IMG/VR virus record: IMGVR_UViG_3300009008_000008
Span: 62,001-126,000 of that record
Length of the DNA stretch: 64,000 nucleotides
Strand: one strand, 5' to 3'
DNA from: a virus
This document shows positions 15,048 through 22,899 of the stretch, piece by piece (positions within the stretch are counted from its first letter, which is position 1; each line of letters begins with the position of its first letter). Made by a program: the position numbers and the translations under genes. Below the pieces are notes generated by a model that saw nothing but the letters and a program-made list of their open reading frames with translations, was not told where the DNA came from and did not search any database.

Positions 15048-15260
15048 ATGTGTCCTGTTTCCCCGCCCGATCAGGTGACGGGCCTGACGCTCGGTGCCGA
15101 CACGCCAGTCTTGTTCTTGAGCGAGTTTGGCAAAGGCAAGGGCCAATAGGTTGCGATCATAATAGGCGGCCTCCAATGCTTGCCCCTCCGCTCGCAACTT
15201 AACCACTTCTGCCTTTCGCAGTTCCTCAGCATGAGCGCCTGATAATTGGACATTACACAT
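15012..15260 (-). CDS. Small helical protein of unknown function
   Basis: An 82-residue protein with a central helix rich in Ala, Glu and Lys (HAEELRKAEVVKLRAEGQAL). Its last residues (HLYIIIIYRGVA) are encoded by the strong hairpin at 15023-15047, so the true C-terminus is set by that structure. It follows the gene at 15270 by 9 bases with AGGA as Shine-Dalgarno. Confidence 0.5.
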   Translation of the reverse strand: MCNVQLSGAHAEELRKAEVVKLRAEGQALEAAYYDRNLLALAFAKLAQEQDWRVGTERQARHLIGRGNRTHLYIIIIYRGVA

Positions 15261-15269
15261 GGTCAGTTC

Positions 15270-15458
15270 CTAATCAACAATAGTAAAATCAAAGGCCCCA
15301 TAATCCAAGATCACGCTTTTACCTGGAGGAACATGTGTCAGAACAAACTGTTCAAAGGTAGGGTCGTTTCCTTTTAAACGGAGAAACCGTTCATCCTTTG
15401 GCATTCCTTCCCACTGCTCCTTAACCATCTTTTCCAGTTCGTCATAGGTTAACTTCAT
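15270..15458 (-). CDS. Small acidic protein of unknown function
   Basis: A 62-residue protein (MKLTYDELEKMVKEQWEGM...). Its ATG overlaps the stop of the zinc-ribbon gene upstream (ATGA), so the two are coupled. Helical N-terminal half, beta-like C-terminal half (SVILDYGAFDFTIVD). No family recognised. Confidence 0.6.
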   Translation of the reverse strand: MKLTYDELEKMVKEQWEGMPKDERFLRLKGNDPTFEQFVLTHVPPGKSVILDYGAFDFTIVD

Positions 15459-15634
15459 GATAGTGACCCTAAGTTACCACCCCAAGTATTTTTGATCACA
15501 TGGCCACGCCACATGTGAAGACCCTCCTCCGTGGCGTGGCACCTTTTGCAAATACAGGCCCCTGCATAAAACCTATATATCTCGTTGTCTTCCTTGGGCT
15601 GGTGGCAACAAACACAATTCAGAGTTTCTTCCAT
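15455..15634 (-). CDS. Small zinc-ribbon protein
   Basis: A 59-residue protein: MEETLNCVCCHQPKEDNEIY then CICKRCHATEEG. CVCC and CKRC are spaced as a four-cysteine zinc ribbon, so it may bind nucleic acid or protein. It is translationally coupled (ATGA) to the gene at 15270-15458. tRNA-Ala lies 19 bases upstream. Function unknown. Confidence 0.7.
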   Translation of the reverse strand: MEETLNCVCCHQPKEDNEIYRFYAGACICKRCHATEEGLHMWRGHVIKNTWGGNLGSLS

Positions 15635-15653
15635 GGAACCATGCCTTTAAGTT

Positions 15654-15729
15654 TGGTGGAGACGGACGGAATCGAACCGCCGACATCCTGCTTGCAAAGC
15701 AGGCGCTCTCCCAACTGAGCTACGCCCCC
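15654..15729 (-). tRNA. tRNA-Ala (TGC)
   Basis: The acceptor GGGGGCG/CGTCTCC (with G-T pairs) is followed by A and an encoded CCA. The anticodon arm CCTGC-TTTGCAA-GCAGG reads TGC. The D arm GTAGCTCAGTTGGGAGAGC is of standard bacterial tRNA-Ala type. Confidence 0.95.
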
Positions 15730-15740
15730 ACGAGATAAAA

Positions 15741-16280
15741 TTACTTCTTTTGGAAAACCAACATCAAAGCCCCAAGGATCGATGCAAGACCAGCAAAAAG
15801 TTGACCGGGCAAAGGGTTAGTGTTGTTCGGAGTCTGCGCCAGCTGGACCGCCGCCACCCGAAGCTGGTTCAGAAACATTGGGTTGGTCAAATCCATGGCC
15901 CCGCTTTGCTGAGGAATCTGGGCAGGAGCAGAGGGACCACCCCCAACCACAGGAAACACCTGCTTCTCCTCAGGGTTCACAGCAACCTTCTGATCAACCA
16001 GGAACCCCTGTCCCGCTGTCAGGTGCTGCTTGAGCTGGTCAATGGTCCACAACATTCCTGCGTGGTCGGGTGGGGCCGGAGGGGGGCGGCGGAGGTTACG
16101 TGGTTTGAACCCTTGTTCCAAGGCAGACATGTACAGGACCTCAACACCATTCTGGCGGGTGTACAGGCTGACGTTGAACACTGTGTTATCCGCTACTCCA
16201 TAGATACGTACCTGTTGGCCTGGGGTAAATTTACGAAGCTGCTCCAAATCAGCTGGTTTGTGGACTTCGATTACACTCAT
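15741..16280 (-). CDS. Membrane-anchored protein of unknown function
   Basis: A 179-residue protein with an AAAGGAG Shine-Dalgarno. The N-terminal 60 residues look beta-rich. A proline-rich linker (RRPPPAPPDH) and a Gly/Pro/Gln-rich region follow. A single C-terminal hydrophobic helix (LFAGLASILGALMLVF) before QKK suggests tail anchoring in the inner membrane. No known phage family recognised. Confidence 0.6.
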   Translation of the reverse strand: MSVIEVHKPADLEQLRKFTPGQQVRIYGVADNTVFNVSLYTRQNGVEVLYMSALEQGFKPRNLRRPPPAPPDHAGMLWTIDQLKQHLTAGQGFLVDQKVAVNPEEKQVFPVVGGGPSAPAQIPQQSGAMDLTNPMFLNQLRVAAVQLAQTPNNTNPLPGQLFAGLASILGALMLVFQKK

Positions 16281-16359
16281 CTCGGCTCCTTTGTTCTACT
16301 GTTCCCACTGAACATGATCTAACCTCTGATAACCCAAAACCACCTCGGCTCTCAATAAT

Positions 16360-16447
16360 TGGTAGGGCTGGAGGGAGTTGAACCCACGGTAGGTCGCCCT
16401 ACGTCGGTTTTCAAGACCGGTACCTTTAACCACTCGGCCACCCTTCC
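16360..16447 (-). tRNA. tRNA-Ser (TGA) with imperfect acceptor stem
   Basis: The anticodon arm CCGGT-CTTGAAA-ACCGA (one weak pair) reads TGA. The Ser-type D arm TGGCCGAGTGGTTAAAGG and long variable arm (GTAGGGCGACCTAC) are clear, and a CCA is encoded. The 5' acceptor GGAAGGG does not pair in register with the 3' CAGCCCT; only an offset AGGG/CCCT match is possible. The T stem has one T-T mismatch. It may be degenerate or need help to be processed. Confidence 0.75.
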
Positions 16448-16453
16448 ACAAAC

Positions 16454-16708
16454 CTACAAGGATTCCTCTAGGCAGGAGAACTCTGTGTGCCCGCAGTTTG
16501 GACATACGTCATCCTCCAGCTCTTCTGTTGTAAACTCTTGATTACACTGCAGGCACTCACAAAGCTTACCGTAAGTGGTAGTTTCCCCTTCTGGTTCCGC
16601 GGTCCAATGGAGTTCATCGTTCCCACAGTTAGGGCAAGCATCACTGTATAATTTATCAGGTGGACCTTCCCAACAACAATCCGGACACTCACAAACTCGA
16701 TCACTCAT
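16454..16708 (-). CDS. Double zinc-ribbon protein
   Basis: An 84-residue protein from the ATG at 16708 (TTGGAGTG upstream). Two rubredoxin-like modules: CECPDC with CPNC, and CECLQC with CPNC. The family usually binds zinc and may bridge proteins or nucleic acids. It overlaps the upstream gene by 8 bases. Very acidic between the modules. Confidence 0.7.
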   Translation of the reverse strand: MSDRVCECPDCCWEGPPDKLYSDACPNCGNDELHWTAEPEGETTTYGKLCECLQCNQEFTTEELEDDVCPNCGHTEFSCLEESL

Positions 16709-17003
16709 CCCACACTCCAATTATTCCTTGGTAGGCATCTGGTGGTGGTCCATGGCCAGGTCGTGGTCTCCAACGTAACGATGCCTTAATTTGGCCCGAC
16801 TTTTCAGAACACCAGTAAGCTTCAACGGTACCACTTACGTTCAAAGGTGAGCCTATGCCCACCCTGTATACTGGTGTTGTGGTTGTTAACGAGAACTTTG
16901 CGAGGACTTCGTTGTTATGGAGGACCTCCACCTGACAGGTTTTGGACTCCAGATAACGTTCCCAACGAACCTTGATAGGACCTAAGATTATCATTTCGCT
17001 CAT
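16701..17003 (-). CDS. Small beta-rich protein of unknown function
   Basis: A 100-residue protein with alternating strands (IKVRWERYLE, CQVEVLHNNE, GTVEAYWC), compatible with a small beta sandwich. No family recognised. It overlaps the zinc-ribbon gene by 8 bases. Confidence 0.6.
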   Translation of the reverse strand: MSEMIILGPIKVRWERYLESKTCQVEVLHNNEVLAKFSLTTTTPVYRVGIGSPLNVSGTVEAYWCSEKSGQIKASLRWRPRPGHGPPPDAYQGIIGVWDE

Positions 17004-17010
17004 TGCGGCT

Positions 17011-17095
17011 CCTCAGAGGGCCACCCAAGCACTTTAGGTCCTTGAGAGTCCAAAGATATGTCCAAAGATAAAAACCCGACAGAAGTCCTCTGAGG
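17011..17095. repeat. 9-bp inverted repeat in an intergenic gap
   Basis: CCTCAGAGG at 17011-17019 and CCTCTGAGG at 17087-17095 are perfectly complementary and flank the space between two minus-strand genes. It may act as a terminator or processing site; there is no T-run. Confidence 0.35.
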
Positions 17096-17099
17096 GCGT

Positions 17100-17483
17100 T
17101 TATGAGGTAAAGGGTATTGACGGGGCTTTAGGTCCCAGTTTGAAGAACTGCTGGTTCCCGTCTTTGTAATCCTCTGTCAACCATCCCTTATCCAACCACT
17201 TGCGGATGGTCTTCCACTGAGCACCTTTTGACCTATACACCACCCGTTCACCCTCCCGTACTTCATTTGTGACCTTACCTTTATCATCGGTTGAGGTGTA
17301 AGGTACCTTCTTGACCACACGTTCGATGACCACAGAGACACGGCCGCGAGCGGCAGCCCGCAACACTCGCAACTGACGACGATCAGCGATACCAGGAGGG
17401 AGTGGTTGTTTCTTATTTAACCTTCCGTCAATGCCGGAGGGTTGACGGGAAGTCTTCTCTTGTTTCGGTTTCTTGGCACTCAT
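17100..17483 (-). CDS. Basic protein of unknown function
   Basis: A 127-residue protein from MSAKKPKQEK at 17483; the longer frame to 17549 would overlap the preceding gene. The N-terminus is lysine-rich and disordered. The central part (IERVVKKVPYTSTDDKGKV) and a C-terminal helix-plus-strand resemble a small winged-helix-like unit (TIRKWLDKGWLTEDYKDG), so DNA binding is possible. Low certainty. Confidence 0.55.
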   Translation of the reverse strand: MSAKKPKQEKTSRQPSGIDGRLNKKQPLPPGIADRRQLRVLRAAARGRVSVVIERVVKKVPYTSTDDKGKVTNEVREGERVVYRSKGAQWKTIRKWLDKGWLTEDYKDGNQQFFKLGPKAPSIPFTS

Positions 17484-17530
17484 TTCAACGTCCCTTTGGG
17501 TACCCAGCCAACTAAGCCGGTTCGTTAAAG

Positions 17531-18502
17531 TTAAAAACCTAAGCCCCAACCGCGTATCTTCATGGAGCGATCAGTGCCCACCATATGGTTATATTGTGAT
17601 TCTGGAATCAACCAAATATAGGAGAACCCTGTGCCCTCATGAGTGGCAGTGGTTTCTGAGGGCACGAATGAAAATCCAAGCCGTTCCGTCAATAAGTGCT
17701 GGATACGCTTCAGATAGTTTAATGGAGTAAGCCCACGCTTCTTTAGGTAACGTTGGTTAATCCCAACGACTGGTTGGCCCTTCAGGATCACGTAGGTTTC
17801 CATCACTCGAATATCAAAGCCTGCCTGTGCCAAGTCTTCTCGGTTAATGAAGCCTTCAAACACAGGGGCTACCGGCAATTTCAGTACCTGAAATTTTTTC
17901 CTGCTCGTTTTTACGTTAGGCAAAAGGTCCTTAAAATGTTGTACCTCCGCCAACACACCTTTAGCTTGTTCCATGGTACGAGTGGCTTTTCGGTCGGACT
18001 CTGCTTGGTTGGGATCGTTCGTATCTACCACCACCGTCTCACGGGCCTTGGCTTGTTCCATGGCGGCATTAAGTCCATCATTCCATTCCATGGATCTAGA
18101 AAGCCCCTCCTTTAATTTAACAGGAGCAGAGCCTACTCGTTCATCCTCAAGAGCTACCGCGACCCTCAGTAAATCGTGCAACCGGGATCCGACCTGGGCT
18201 TTGACACTACGGAGGTCATCTACTTCCAAGTCACCCTCTTCCAAAGCCTCCAGCGCACTCTCCACAGCGTTGTGACAGTAATCAATGCCTTCCCGGATCT
18301 CCTTCAAAAACTGCGGCAGGCGTTTACTAGCACGGGAAGCTAAGGCTTCCCTGGCGGTTTTTAAAAATGTGACCAGCACTCCTAAGATATCTACACCTTC
18401 GGTCTCTGCCGTTTTACGGTTAAGACGACGGAGTTCCTTCTGGGCTTCCTGTAGGTGCAGGACCAGTGCCTCTTTCCGACTCTTGCTGATCCTCGTTGCC
18501 AT
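17531..18502 (-). CDS. Helical protein of unknown function
   Basis: A 323-residue protein with AGGAGGAAAATC before its ATG. Residues 1-200 form long charged helices (coiled-coil-like), and residues 210-320 are mixed alpha/beta. No catalytic motif found. It lies downstream of the type II topoisomerase A gene in the same operon. Confidence 0.65.
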   Translation of the reverse strand: MATRISKSRKEALVLHLQEAQKELRRLNRKTAETEGVDILGVLVTFLKTAREALASRASKRLPQFLKEIREGIDYCHNAVESALEALEEGDLEVDDLRSVKAQVGSRLHDLLRVAVALEDERVGSAPVKLKEGLSRSMEWNDGLNAAMEQAKARETVVVDTNDPNQAESDRKATRTMEQAKGVLAEVQHFKDLLPNVKTSRKKFQVLKLPVAPVFEGFINREDLAQAGFDIRVMETYVILKGQPVVGINQRYLKKRGLTPLNYLKRIQHLLTERLGFSFVPSETTATHEGTGFSYIWLIPESQYNHMVGTDRSMKIRGWGLGF

Positions 18503-18746
18503 GATTTTCCTCCTGATTGATTGTCGGGGTAGTACCCCTTGTTGGTTGGTGTTCTTGTGTTAATATCTCTTTACAGTCTGCCAAACAGTGGGAACAAATG
18601 CATACACGTTCTTCCTGTTTGGCGCCTTCTATGACCTGCATAGGGCCTAAAGCCACTTCCTTTGGAGGTCGTAACTCCATGCAAAAATGGCAACGAAAGG
18701 CACTCCATTTTAGTAACGACTTTTCTCCAGGAAGGATCTCTGTCAT
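18420..18746 (-). CDS. Zinc-binding small protein
   Basis: A 108-residue protein starting at 18746 with a TAATG overlap on the topoisomerase A stop codon. CHFC and CICSHC form a likely zinc site. The C-terminal 45 residues are polar and disordered and overlap the next gene by 83 bases. That large overlap lowers confidence, but the coupled start and cysteine pattern favour a real gene. Confidence 0.55.
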   Translation of the reverse strand: MTEILPGEKSLLKWSAFRCHFCMELRPPKEVALGPMQVIEGAKQEERVCICSHCLADCKEILTQEHQPTRGTTPTINQEENHGNEDQQESERGTGPAPTGSPEGTPSS

Positions 18747-20212
18747 TACACCGTCACCTTGGCAAACTCGCGAAGGTCCTCCACCATTTTTGGGCGTGGG
18801 TCTTTAAGGTGGTATCGCAGATCATCCCTCTGTTTATTCAAATTATTAATGCGGGCCTCAAGGTCCTCGATATTCCAGCGGTGTAACTGCAGGATCTTAA
18901 ACCCCAATATCTGGTCAGCCTCTTCCAAGGTAATACCCTCGAGGTGCTTAACCAAGTAATTGGCAGGCTCCTCATCATCCAAGGACTTCAATACCGTGTC
19001 TTTATTCAGGGACGCCAGCAGACGTAGTTCCAAGTCCCGTATCTTTTTATCCAGCACTCGTATTAGGTACCGCAAGCTACGACGTTCCTGTTTGAGCCTC
19101 CAAGCCACCCAGTTTTTCAGTAACTTGGGGATCGAGGTCCTACGGAACCGGGCCCTCATCTTCCCAGTACTGGCATCGAATGACCTACTGACAATGTTGA
19201 CGCGGAAGTCTAGTTTGGAATCAAAGTAGGACACCACCTCTTGGGATAACGTAACAAAGCGTGAAGCCGCGGTCTTCTTCAAGAATACCGTATACCTTGG
19301 ACCCGTCTCTAGGGAAGTCTCATCGTCTACAGAGGCAACGTAGGACAGCTCTCGTACTTTGGCAACCACTTTTCCGATATTCAGATTGGGTGCGAATCCG
19401 GTAAACGTGAGGGAAAGCTGGTGTTGGTTTACGTGATGGGGCGAGCTGAACCACACCCCACCTGTGCCCTGTTCGTAGAAAGCCCTTAGGTCTGCCAGAC
19501 CTTCTTTGTCCAGGATGGCTTCCCCACCATATTTATACCGGAATTTCAGATGTTTAACACACTCGGCAACACCCACTGGTTCATCGTCCAATAAACGTTG
19601 GACCAATGTGATGAGACCCTTGAGCTCATAACTTGGTATGTGGGCGGTACCGCCCATTGCGATCCCGAAAGTACCATTCACCAAGATATTGGGGACTAGG
19701 GAGGGCAGCACTACAGGCTCCACCGCCTTTCCATCATACGTGGGCATCTCCTCAAGGGTAGGTACGTAGTCAGGGTGGAAGAGACCCTTGTCTGCATATT
19801 TGGTGAGGCGACCCTCTGTGTACCGCATAGCAGCGGGCCCGTCTGTTAGCGAACCCCAGTTACCTTTACCATCGATGAGGGGCGTACTGAGGTTTGCCAT
19901 GGTGACAGCGGCCCCATAGATAGCACTGTCACCATGTGGGTGGAACTTACCCATTGTATCACCAACAATCCTGGCGGCTTTCAAAACCCCGGCGTTATGG
20001 GTAAGCCCTAACTTGTGCATCGCCCAAAGGATGCGACGTTGGACTGGCTTGAGTCCATCTCGGAAGTCGGCAATTGCCCGGTCCTCCAAGGTGTACTTTC
20101 CATAGTCCATCATCGCCCCTCGGGCGTACTCCAATAAACCTACCTCTGGAACATGGGCAACACTCGCAGGGGCTTGGAGCGCGGGGTTAACTTTTCGTGT
20201 TCGTCGGCTCAT
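18746..20212 (-). CDS. Type II DNA topoisomerase subunit A (GyrA/ParC/gp52-like)
   Basis: This is the DNA-cleaving subunit of an ATP-dependent topoisomerase and pairs with the GyrB-like protein at 23427-25307. It carries RAIADFRDGLKPVQRRIL, the HPHG motif at 91-94, and the catalytic tyrosine Y131 after R130 in AAMRYTEGRL. The coiled-coil region near the C-terminus is present. At 488 residues it lacks the beta-pinwheel C-terminal domain of cellular GyrA (about 875 aa), as in T4 gp52, so it probably relaxes or decatenates rather than supercoils. A sigma-70 promoter lies at 20262-20290. Confidence 0.93.
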   Translation of the reverse strand: MSRRTRKVNPALQAPASVAHVPEVGLLEYARGAMMDYGKYTLEDRAIADFRDGLKPVQRRILWAMHKLGLTHNAGVLKAARIVGDTMGKFHPHGDSAIYGAAVTMANLSTPLIDGKGNWGSLTDGPAAMRYTEGRLTKYADKGLFHPDYVPTLEEMPTYDGKAVEPVVLPSLVPNILVNGTFGIAMGGTAHIPSYELKGLITLVQRLLDDEPVGVAECVKHLKFRYKYGGEAILDKEGLADLRAFYEQGTGGVWFSSPHHVNQHQLSLTFTGFAPNLNIGKVVAKVRELSYVASVDDETSLETGPRYTVFLKKTAASRFVTLSQEVVSYFDSKLDFRVNIVSRSFDASTGKMRARFRRTSIPKLLKNWVAWRLKQERRSLRYLIRVLDKKIRDLELRLLASLNKDTVLKSLDDEEPANYLVKHLEGITLEEADQILGFKILQLHRWNIEDLEARINNLNKQRDDLRYHLKDPRPKMVEDLREFAKVTV

Positions 20213-20261
20213 ATGTTATTTCCTTGGACCTTTCTACGTTGGACCATTGTTTACCCCTATA

Positions 20262-20290
20262 AGTATAGCATCGGGCGAGCCCAATGTCAA
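20262..20290 (-). promoter_or_regulatory. Sigma-70 promoter for topoisomerase A
   Basis: Minus strand: -35 TTGACA (20290-20285), a 17-base spacer, and -10 TATACT (20267-20262), 50 bases before the start at 20212. Confidence 0.75.
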
Positions 20291-20307
20291 GCGAGTGTTT
20301 TTGACCA

Positions 20308-20715
20308 CTATTGACAGATTGGCACCACGTTTGTCATGTTGTTTCCACTACCTTCTGGGAGCGCAGAGGTTCCAGCAGGGATGATGCCGGTCATTGCCTG
20401 GATGTACTTGTCCTGGATATCCTTCTTGGGGAAGTAGGGCATGGTTTCCACCTGACTGAAGTGGAACCGCATGTCAGAGGTCGGCAACTTCATCTGGTTG
20501 GTGGGTTCCTGCATGTAGTATGAGATGGGTACGAATCCAATCTGGGCGACCTTGACGGGCTTTCCCGTGGCGGGATCCGTTTGATTCTGGATCGCCAGTT
20601 GCAACAGGACGGCATTGTCCAAGTAGATCATTTGCTGCTCTTGGTCAATACGACACTGGCCCAGATACTCGCGGTTTGGTGACCGCATGACAACCATGAT
20701 GGTACTTCTGTCCAT
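20308..20715 (-). CDS. Small protein of unknown function
   Basis: A 135-residue protein from MDRSTIMVVMRS at 20715 (AAGGAGCAGAACA upstream). The pattern is beta strands then Gln/Asn/Met-rich segments. It lies 11 bases after queC, in one operon with it. No family recognised. Confidence 0.65.
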   Translation of the reverse strand: MDRSTIMVVMRSPNREYLGQCRIDQEQQMIYLDNAVLLQLAIQNQTDPATGKPVKVAQIGFVPISYYMQEPTNQMKLPTSDMRFHFSQVETMPYFPKKDIQDKYIQAMTGIIPAGTSALPEGSGNNMTNVVPICQ

Positions 20716-20726
20716 TGTTCTGCTCC

Positions 20727-21428
20727 TTAACAAACATCAAAGTGGTTGAGGCGTTCCAGTAGGGGATCGGATAACCCAGCATCCGCAAAACCCTTGGCAC
20801 GCAATAAGCAACTACGGCACTTGGTACATGGGGATTTACCCCCTTCATAGCAAGTGGTGGTGAAGGCCAATAATTCCATACCACGCGGCAACGACTGAGC
20901 AAACTCTACCACCCCTTGCTTACCCCACTGCATTAGAGGAGTAAGTACCTGGAAGTGGTAGTCCATTCCTTTCGTCAGAGCCTCGGCCATGGCATCCGCA
21001 AAGTCACGGCGAGCGTCTGGGTACCCGCCCAACCCCTGTTCAGATATGCCAAACACCAGGTTAGGGCAATCCAAAGCATAGGCCCTGTTCGCGAGCAAAA
21101 TGGAAAACAGGATGTTACGCCCTGGAACGAACGTAAGGTCCTTGCCACCATCTGGGATCTCCGACGCGTCTTCGTATCGTTTGACTTCGTTCGCGCTGTT
21201 TACCAGTGGACTGGTGGACCGCAAGAGCTCATTCGGGACACTGATAATATCCTGACGTATGCCAAGTTGGCGGCATATGGTCTGGGAAGCAAGCCGTTCC
21301 GCTTCCCATGTTTTGTGTCCATAGTTGAAGGTGATAGCGCGAACCTCGTCAAACTCTTGCTGGGCCCAAATCAGGGCAAGAGTCGAGTCGAGGCCTCCGG
21401 ATAAACTGACAAGGGCTTTCGTTGTCAT
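20727..21428 (-). CDS. queC: 7-cyano-7-deazaguanine synthase
   Basis: QueC converts 7-carboxy-7-deazaguanine to preQ0 using ATP and ammonia. The PP-loop SGGLDST (10-16) binds ATP. FVPGRNILF and the GG-Y-PDARRDF segment are family signatures. The zinc ligands occur in CYEGGKSPCTKCRSC. At 233 aa it is full length. In phages preQ0 usually serves 7-deazaguanine modification of genomic DNA, which protects against restriction; no folE, queD, queE or transglycosylase gene is in this window. A TGTAAATA motif (21464-21471) and AAGGAA Shine-Dalgarno lie upstream. Confidence 0.95.
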   Translation of the reverse strand: MTTKALVSLSGGLDSTLALIWAQQEFDEVRAITFNYGHKTWEAERLASQTICRQLGIRQDIISVPNELLRSTSPLVNSANEVKRYEDASEIPDGGKDLTFVPGRNILFSILLANRAYALDCPNLVFGISEQGLGGYPDARRDFADAMAEALTKGMDYHFQVLTPLMQWGKQGVVEFAQSLPRGMELLAFTTTCYEGGKSPCTKCRSCLLRAKGFADAGLSDPLLERLNHFDVC

Positions 21429-21463
21429 GGTAGGTTCCTTTCAATAAAATTATGGCTACCCTT

Positions 21464-21471
21464 TATTTACA
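21464..21471 (-). promoter_or_regulatory. TGTAAATA promoter-type motif for queC
   Basis: ATGTAAATAAAGG on the minus strand, 36 bases upstream of the queC start and just after a terminator hairpin. Confidence 0.55.
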
Positions 21472-21483
21472 TTATACAAATCA

Positions 21484-21517
21484 AAAGGGCCAACGTCGTG
21501 TTTAACGTTGGCCCTTT
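21484..21517. terminator. Bidirectional-type terminator hairpin
   Basis: A 12-bp perfect stem, AAAGGGCCAACG / CGTTGGCCCTTT (21484-21495 with 21506-21517). It ends the transcript of the gene at 21554-21790 ahead of queC. Confidence 0.75.
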
Positions 21518-21553
21518 GTTGGAAATCCTATTGGGTTGTCAGGTTCCGAGGTG

Positions 21554-21790
21554 TTAACTGTCGTCACTTTCTGATCGGTCCATCATCTCTGTCAACAGGT
21601 CTTCAAAGTCATCACCCCCTGTAACCTGTTCTCCTCCGTCATTATCCCAGACCAGAAACGACACGCCAGCGTCATGGTCCTCGGGAAGTGGGTATAGGTT
21701 GACCCTGAAACTCCCGCCTGTTCCCTCAACTACCAATACATCCCTGTGGCCTGTGGGAGTTTCCTGGTTTCTGATTGCGTAAATAGCCAT
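21554..21790 (-). CDS. Small acidic protein of unknown function
   Basis: A 78-residue protein from MAIYAIRNQE at 21790 with AAGGAGGACAAG just upstream. Beta-rich N-terminal half; the last 20 residues are strongly acidic (DLLTEMMDRSESDDS). No family recognised. Confidence 0.6.
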   Translation of the reverse strand: MAIYAIRNQETPTGHRDVLVVEGTGGSFRVNLYPLPEDHDAGVSFLVWDNDGGEQVTGGDDFEDLLTEMMDRSESDDS

Positions 21791-21844
21791 CTTGTCCTCC
21801 TTGGCTTCCACCCTTGCTGGTCCTCATAGGGCCTCCTGCAGGTC

Positions 21845-22066
21845 CTACATGTTTTCGGGTATATTTGGGTTACCCGGATCCCCTGTCCGATTGCGGGCGG
21901 GCTTCTCTTCGGTAGCACCTTGTAAACGTTGGTCCAACCACTCGATCTTTGCATCCAAGGAATTCGGGGACATTGCGTCATGAAAAAGTTTGGATAATGT
22001 TCCTCCGAAAACCCGAAGGGGTGTGGGTTGGAGTCCTTCATATACGATCCTCATTTTGACCTCCAC
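21845..22066 (-). CDS. Small protein carrying a segment copied from its neighbour
   Basis: A 73-residue reading frame. Residues 51-57 (TEEKPAR) and the surrounding 31 bases (21891-21921) are identical, in the same reading frame, to two copies inside the basic gene at 22127-22717. The N-terminal half is unrelated. This looks like a small gene that has acquired a repeat unit by recombination. Expression is uncertain. Confidence 0.45.
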   Translation of the reverse strand: MEVKMRIVYEGLQPTPLRVFGGTLSKLFHDAMSPNSLDAKIEWLDQRLQGATEEKPARNRTGDPGNPNIPENM

Positions 22067-22077
22067 ATTTTACCTTG

Positions 22078-22112
22078 GAGGGGTTGGGATCAAACTTATT
22101 TCCCAACCCCTC
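22078..22112. terminator. Hairpin after the basic HhH gene
   Basis: A 12-bp perfect stem, GAGGGGTTGGGA / TCCCAACCCCTC (22078-22089 with 22101-22112), 15 bases past the stop of the gene at 22127. There is no clear T-run. Confidence 0.5.
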
Positions 22113-22126
22113 GAGGGGCCACCATG

Positions 22127-22717
22127 TTACTTGGAGGCTTTGAAAGCGAGGCCGTGAGAGGCCAAAGCATCCTTGACAGCCCTAACCGACCGGCGACCCA
22201 AGCCTGAGATATCGCTCATCTCGGCATGGGTTTTGGCCTTGAGCTGGGAAACGGTCTTGATTCCAGACTTGGCCAGTGTCTCAACCACACGATCAGTCAC
22301 ACCCAGGTCTGCCACGTTCCGCGGGGCCTTGTCACCGGAAGCCTTGGTTTGGGTTCCCCGACGGGACTTGCGGGCGGGCTTCTCTTCGGTAGCACCTTCG
22401 GTGGCCTTGGCTTTCCGGCTCCGACGGCTGGACTTTTTGGTCGCCTCTTCCTTGGGTTGGCTGTCATCAGCGGTCTCCGCCTTGGCTTTCCGACGGGACT
22501 TGCGGGCGGGCTTCTCTTCGGTAGCACCTTCGGTGGCCTTGGCAGTGGGCTTGCGGACGCGAGTCTTTTTGCCTTCGGTCTGACGCTTTTTGAGCTCCTG
22601 CTCCCACTGCTCCGCGAAATCGAAAGCCTTGGCAGCAACGTTCTCAGTTTCACCAGACTCGATCAAAGCGGCCATGGCGAGGATGGAAACCTGGGTTTTG
22701 TTAGACTGACTGTTCAT
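22127..22717 (-). CDS. Basic linker protein with alpha-CTD-like HhH domain
   Basis: A 196-residue protein. A short helical N-terminus (residues 10-45) is followed by a lysine/arginine-rich histone-H1-like linker with two TEGATEEKPARKSRR repeats. A C-terminal helix-hairpin-helix domain (about 140-192) includes SGIKTVSQLKAK and DISGLGRRSVRAVKDAL. The latter matches the pattern of the RNA polymerase alpha C-terminal domain (GI-TVGDL, I-NFGKKSLDEIK). It may bind promoter DNA or recruit and divert host polymerase. It is a paralogue of 22900-23301 and has a sigma-70 promoter at 22817-22845. The function is inference. Confidence 0.75.
   Translation of the reverse strand: MNSQSNKTQVSILAMAALIESGETENVAAKAFDFAEQWEQELKKRQTEGKKTRVRKPTAKATEGATEEKPARKSRRKAKAETADDSQPKEEATKKSSRRSRKAKATEGATEEKPARKSRRGTQTKASGDKAPRNVADLGVTDRVVETLAKSGIKTVSQLKAKTHAEMSDISGLGRRSVRAVKDALASHGLAFKASK
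22368..22530. repeat. 31-bp repeat, two copies plus a third at 21891-21921
   Basis: The 31-bp unit beginning TTGCGGGCGGGCTTCTCTTC occurs at 22368-22398, 22500-22530 and 21891-21921. It encodes the EGATEEKPARK segment in two neighbouring genes. Confidence 0.75.
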
Positions 22718-22816
22718 CGTTTTGTTCTCCTATGAAATGGTTGCGGGCAAAAACACGCCCTCTTTTTGGTCCTGCTCCTTGCTACCTGCTTCTCGTCATT
22801 CCTAACCTTCGCCTAC

Positions 22817-22845
22817 ATTGCAGCCTACCGGCCTCCTGGAGGCAA
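22817..22845 (-). promoter_or_regulatory. Sigma-70 promoter with conserved leader
   Basis: Minus strand: -35 TTGCCT, 17-base spacer, -10 TGCAAT. The transcript start TGTAGGCGAAGGTTAGG and the upstream GATACGAAAAAT element match the promoters at 27956 and/or 35505. Confidence 0.7.
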
Positions 22846-22899
22846 ATAAAAAAATGCGCGTGGTGGTGGATTTTTCGTATCTGGCTGGAAGGAGTACCT

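Noticed and set aside
21429-21545. PreQ1 riboswitch before queC
   Set aside because: Only a terminator hairpin and a TGTAAATA motif are present; no preQ1 aptamer pattern seen.
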